From assembly GCA_016204975.1 (NCBI GenBank), contig JACQJP010000029.1:1-33802 (forward strand): DNA of 33,802 bases. The letters run 5' to 3'. Made by a program: the position numbers and the translations under genes. Shown one piece after another: positions 32,132 to 33,802 of this stretch (positions are counted from its first letter, which is position 1; every line of letters begins with the position of its first letter). The notes under the pieces are model-generated. The model saw only the letters and a list, made by a program, of their open reading frames with translations, did no database searches and was not told the DNA's origin. The DNA is from Elusimicrobiota bacterium. Its GTDB lineage: Bacteria > Elusimicrobiota > Elusimicrobia > JACQJP01.

Positions 32132-32159
32132 TTTACAAAAGTCCGGAAGATCATACAAA
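32132..32159 (+). promoter_or_regulatory. candidate promoter before the SAM hydrolase fusion gene
   Basis: TTTACA (32132-32137), a 16-bp spacer and TACAAA (32154-32159) lie in the 85-bp divergent gap, about 22 bp before ATG 32182. The surrounding sequence is locally AT-rich. It is a plausible sigma70-type pair but unproven. Confidence 0.3.
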
Positions 32160-32181
32160 ATTTGCTATCCTACTTCTCTCA

Positions 32182-33802
32182 ATGGGTTTCCCCATTGTCC
32201 TGCTGACGGACTTCGGCACCCAGGATCCTTACGTAGGCATCCTAAAAGGAGTTATCCTCCGGCAAAGCTCTAAAAACCCACTCATCGATCTCACCCATGA
32301 AGTCCCCCCACAGGACGTTTCCAGCGCCGCCTACATCCTGTTGACCAGCTTCCAGTTCTTCCCCCAAAATACCCTCTTCATGGTGGTTGTGGATCCCGGG
32401 GTGGGGACCCGGAGAAAAATTCTGTATGTGCGAACTGCCCGCCACCAGTTTTTGGCGCCGGACAACGGCGTCCTCACTTGGGCCCTGCAGAAGGAAGACA
32501 TCCACCAGATCCTATCGGTGGAAAATAAAGACCTATTTCTTTCCCCCTTAAGTCAAACCTTTCACGGAAGGGATATCTTCGCCCCCGTGGCCGCCGCATT
32601 GGCTGGGGGCCTCCCCTTTAGCGAGCTAGGCCCCCCCACTGCCCTGCAGCAGACCCTCCCCTTTCCCCAGCCCCAACGCCATCAGAGGGGCTGGCGGGGA
32701 GAAGTCCTCCACATTGACCGATTCGGAAACCTGGTGACCAACCTCACCCGGCAGGAGCTCGCCTCGCTTTCCAAGCCCGTCCTGCAAATCGGCAGGCACC
32801 GCATCCACGGACTTTCCCACTCCTACCAAGAGACTCCCAAAGGGAAAGCCCTGGCCCTCCTCGGCTCCTCCGGCTTTCTGGAGCTCTCCCTCTGCCAGGG
32901 AAACGCCCAAAAAAACCTCCGGGCTCGCCGGGGGACCCCCGTTTTTTTACGCTCTTGGCTCTCCATCCTCTGCCTTAGCCTGTGTGCCCCAGCTCTTCCC
33001 ACCTGCGCACTCTCCGCAGAGCTACGAGTACCGGCCGGGGGGCCAGCGGCCCCCACCGTGCCGGAGGGCCCCATCGTGCCGGCACACTGGGCGGAGGAGA
33101 TATTCCAAAAACACTCCGTCTTCTGGGACGGCAATCGCACGGACCCCACCACCTCTGCGCACGACCAGCAAGATGCCACCGCAGCAAACCATTGGATGCC
33201 GGGCCCCAAAAGCGTGTTGAGCCGGCACTCCCCGACCGTAGTCGGGTCCCGCAGGCCGGGCAGCCGCAGAGGTGGCGGGGCCTCCGCCGCACTGCTGCTG
33301 GCTCAGGCCCAAACCCCCAAACCATCCATCTGGGTGCAAGATCCTTGGGACACCCCATGGAGAACAGAGAAGCAGCTGCAACTTCTAAAGGAGAAACAGC
33401 CCTCCTCCGGCTTTCGCTTCGCGGTGGTGGGAGACTCCCGCCCGGAGTGGCACCGCAGCATCATCTATCCCGCGCGCCTCATCTCCAAAACTCCGCTCTT
33501 GAAGAACCTCCCCCTCCTTCGAGGCGCTCCCACCTACCTGCCGGAGGTGTCCGAGCGGGTCTTTGAGCGGTTTTTGGAGCAGATCAAAAAATCTCAGGTA
33601 GATTTCACCATGCACCTGGGGGACCTGGTGACCCGGGGCCGGGAAGAAGAGTATCTCACTTTCCTAAATCAACTGAGCCGCCGTGCCCCGACCCCCTTTC
33701 TGACCACCATCGGCAACCACGAGCTCACGCGGGCCGGACCCCAAAGGCGTGTGGAGCCGGCACTCCCCGACCGTAGTCGGGTCCCGCAGGCCGGGCCCCA
33801 AA
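32182..33802 (+). CDS. SAM hydrolase (DUF62) domain fused in frame to a metallophosphoesterase domain (3' end outside window)
   Basis: The frame is open from ATG 32182 to the window edge (540 codons), which is why the ORF track misses it. Residues 1-257 are a complete S-adenosyl-L-methionine hydroxide adenosyltransferase: LLTDFGTQDPYVGILKGVIL, VVVDPGVGTRR, APDNGVLTW, FHGRDIFAPVAAALA, IDRFGNLVTNL. Then comes a hydrophobic signal-like segment (SWLSILCLSLCAPALPTCALSA) and a long linker holding one family-2 and one family-1 repeat. A metallophosphoesterase domain follows (FRFAVVGDSRPE, MHLGDLVTRGRE, TTIGNHE). A second family-1 element lies right after GNHE. No ATG, GTG or TTG begins the second domain near the signal segment, so either the fusion is real or a stop/start was lost. 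Confidence 0.85.
   Translation, partial: MGFPIVLLTDFGTQDPYVGILKGVILRQSSKNPLIDLTHEVPPQDVSSAAYILLTSFQFFPQNTLFMVVVDPGVGTRRKILYVRTARHQFLAPDNGVLTWALQKEDIHQILSVENKDLFLSPLSQTFHGRDIFAPVAAALAGGLPFSELGPPTALQQTLPFPQPQRHQRGWRGEVLHIDRFGNLVTNLTRQELASLSKPVLQIGRHRIHGLSHSYQETPKGKALALLGSSGFLELSLCQGNAQKNLRARRGTPVFLRSWLSILCLSLCAPALPTCALSAELRVPAGGPAAPTVPEGPIVPAHWAEEIFQKHSVFWDGNRTDPTTSAHDQQDATAANHWMPGPKSVLSRHSPTVVGSRRPGSRRGGGASAALLLAQAQTPKPSIWVQDPWDTPWRTEKQLQLLKEKQPSSGFRFAVVGDSRPEWHRSIIYPARLISKTPLLKNLPLLRGAPTYLPEVSERVFERFLEQIKKSQVDFTMHLGDLVTRGREEEYLTFLNQLSRRAPTPFLTTIGNHELTRAGPQRRVEPALPDRSRVPQAGPQ
33012..33082 (+). repeat. family-2 in-frame repeat (copy D) in the fusion gene linker
   Basis: CTCCGCAGAGCT (33012-33023) is followed by a GAGTACCGGCC stretch, then the hairpin GGGGGCC-AGC-GGCCCCC. 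CGTGCCGG is repeated at 33057 and 33075, 18 bp apart. The frame read is SAELRVPAGGPAAP. The left and right outer boundaries are not clear. Confidence 0.5.
33198..33261 (+). repeat. family-1 palindromic element in the fusion gene, read in frame b
   Basis: The 47-bp interior (33206-33252) is full length and ends in CCCGACCGTAGTCGGGTCCCGC. It is bounded by GCCGGGCC on the left and AGGCCGGGC on the right. Here the host frame gives SRHSPTVVGSRRPG, different from the ALPDRSRVPQA frame of the other forward copies, and still without a stop codon. Confidence 0.92.
33731..33802 (+). repeat. family-1 palindromic element at the right edge of the window
   Basis: The left 10-mer GGGCCGGACC (33731-33740) is a variant of AGGCCGGGCC. 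The interior (33741-33787) is complete, and the right 10-mer AGGCCGGGCC (33788-33797) is intact. The next five bases, CCAAA, match the start of another unit, so a tandem copy may continue beyond the window. It is read in frame a (VEPALPDRSRVPQAGPQ), immediately after the GNHE metal-binding motif of the phosphoesterase. Confidence 0.92.

Noticed and set aside
28445-33802. CRISPR array
   Set aside because: The repeats are dispersed in coding genes. The only tandem part is a 57-bp unit with no unique spacers, and no cas genes are present.
28445-33802. Palindromic repeats as rho-independent terminators or ordinary intergenic REP elements
   Set aside because: They lie inside frames upstream of conserved coding sequence, lack a following T tract, and appear in both orientations relative to the gene.

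Overview
This is a GC-rich, gene-dense bacterial chromosomal window, probably from an uncultured Gram-negative lineage. It encodes a BamA/TamA-type outer-membrane barrel, a lipoprotein with a lipobox, c-type cytochromes and a Rieske/cytochrome b complex. Gene order (tilS-hpt-ftsH-folP-cdaA-glmM-pdxJ, then ispE-spoVG-tRNA-glmU-prs-rplY-pth) recalls Omnitrophota, NC10, Nitrospirota or Deltaproteobacteria-type genomes. The phylum cannot be fixed from the sequence alone; Omnitrophota is my leading guess.

Layout. (1) 1-3234: the end of an unidentified coiled-coil protein, an outer-membrane barrel protein, a 367-bp AT-rich, hairpin-rich gap, and an unknown exported/membrane protein. (2) 9392 down to 3261, minus strand: a seven-gene respiratory operon running Rieske protein, cytochrome b, pentaheme cytochrome c, monoheme cytochrome c, single-domain response regulator, FixC, FixX. 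It appears to link ETF-type electron entry into the quinone pool (FixCX) to a quinol:cytochrome c reductase. (3) 9452-31057, plus strand: an almost gapless run of 22 protein genes and one tRNA-Gln. They cover tRNA modification (tilS, tsaE, tsaB), nucleotide and cofactor synthesis (hpt, folP, pdxJ, nnrD, acpS, ispE, prs), cell-envelope precursors (glmM, glmS, glmU), c-di-AMP (cdaA), proteolysis (ftsH, pmbA) and translation (rplY, pth). (4) 31054-32096, minus strand: a small lipoprotein and a PduO-type cobalamin adenosyltransferase. (5) 32182 to the window end: one open frame that joins a SAM hydrolase (DUF62) domain to a metallophosphoesterase domain.

The most unusual signal is a set of short palindromic repeats lying inside protein-coding genes without breaking the frame. 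Family 1 is a unit of about 57 bp with a perfect CCCGAC-CGTA-GTCGGG hairpin. Six copies occur in rplY, a small membrane-protein gene (two in tandem), the pduO gene and the fusion gene (two). They are read in three different frames and in both orientations. Family 2 is marked by the 12-mer CTCCGCAGAGCT followed by a variable GC-rich hairpin. It occurs four times, in the unknown membrane protein, cytochrome b, acpS and the fusion gene, and three copies have direct repeats at a period divisible by three (48, 57 and 75 bp). The logic resembles the Rickettsia palindromic elements, but the sequences are different. In addition, ftsH carries a full-length intein of 452 residues with a LAGLIDADG endonuclease and a helix-turn-helix segment.
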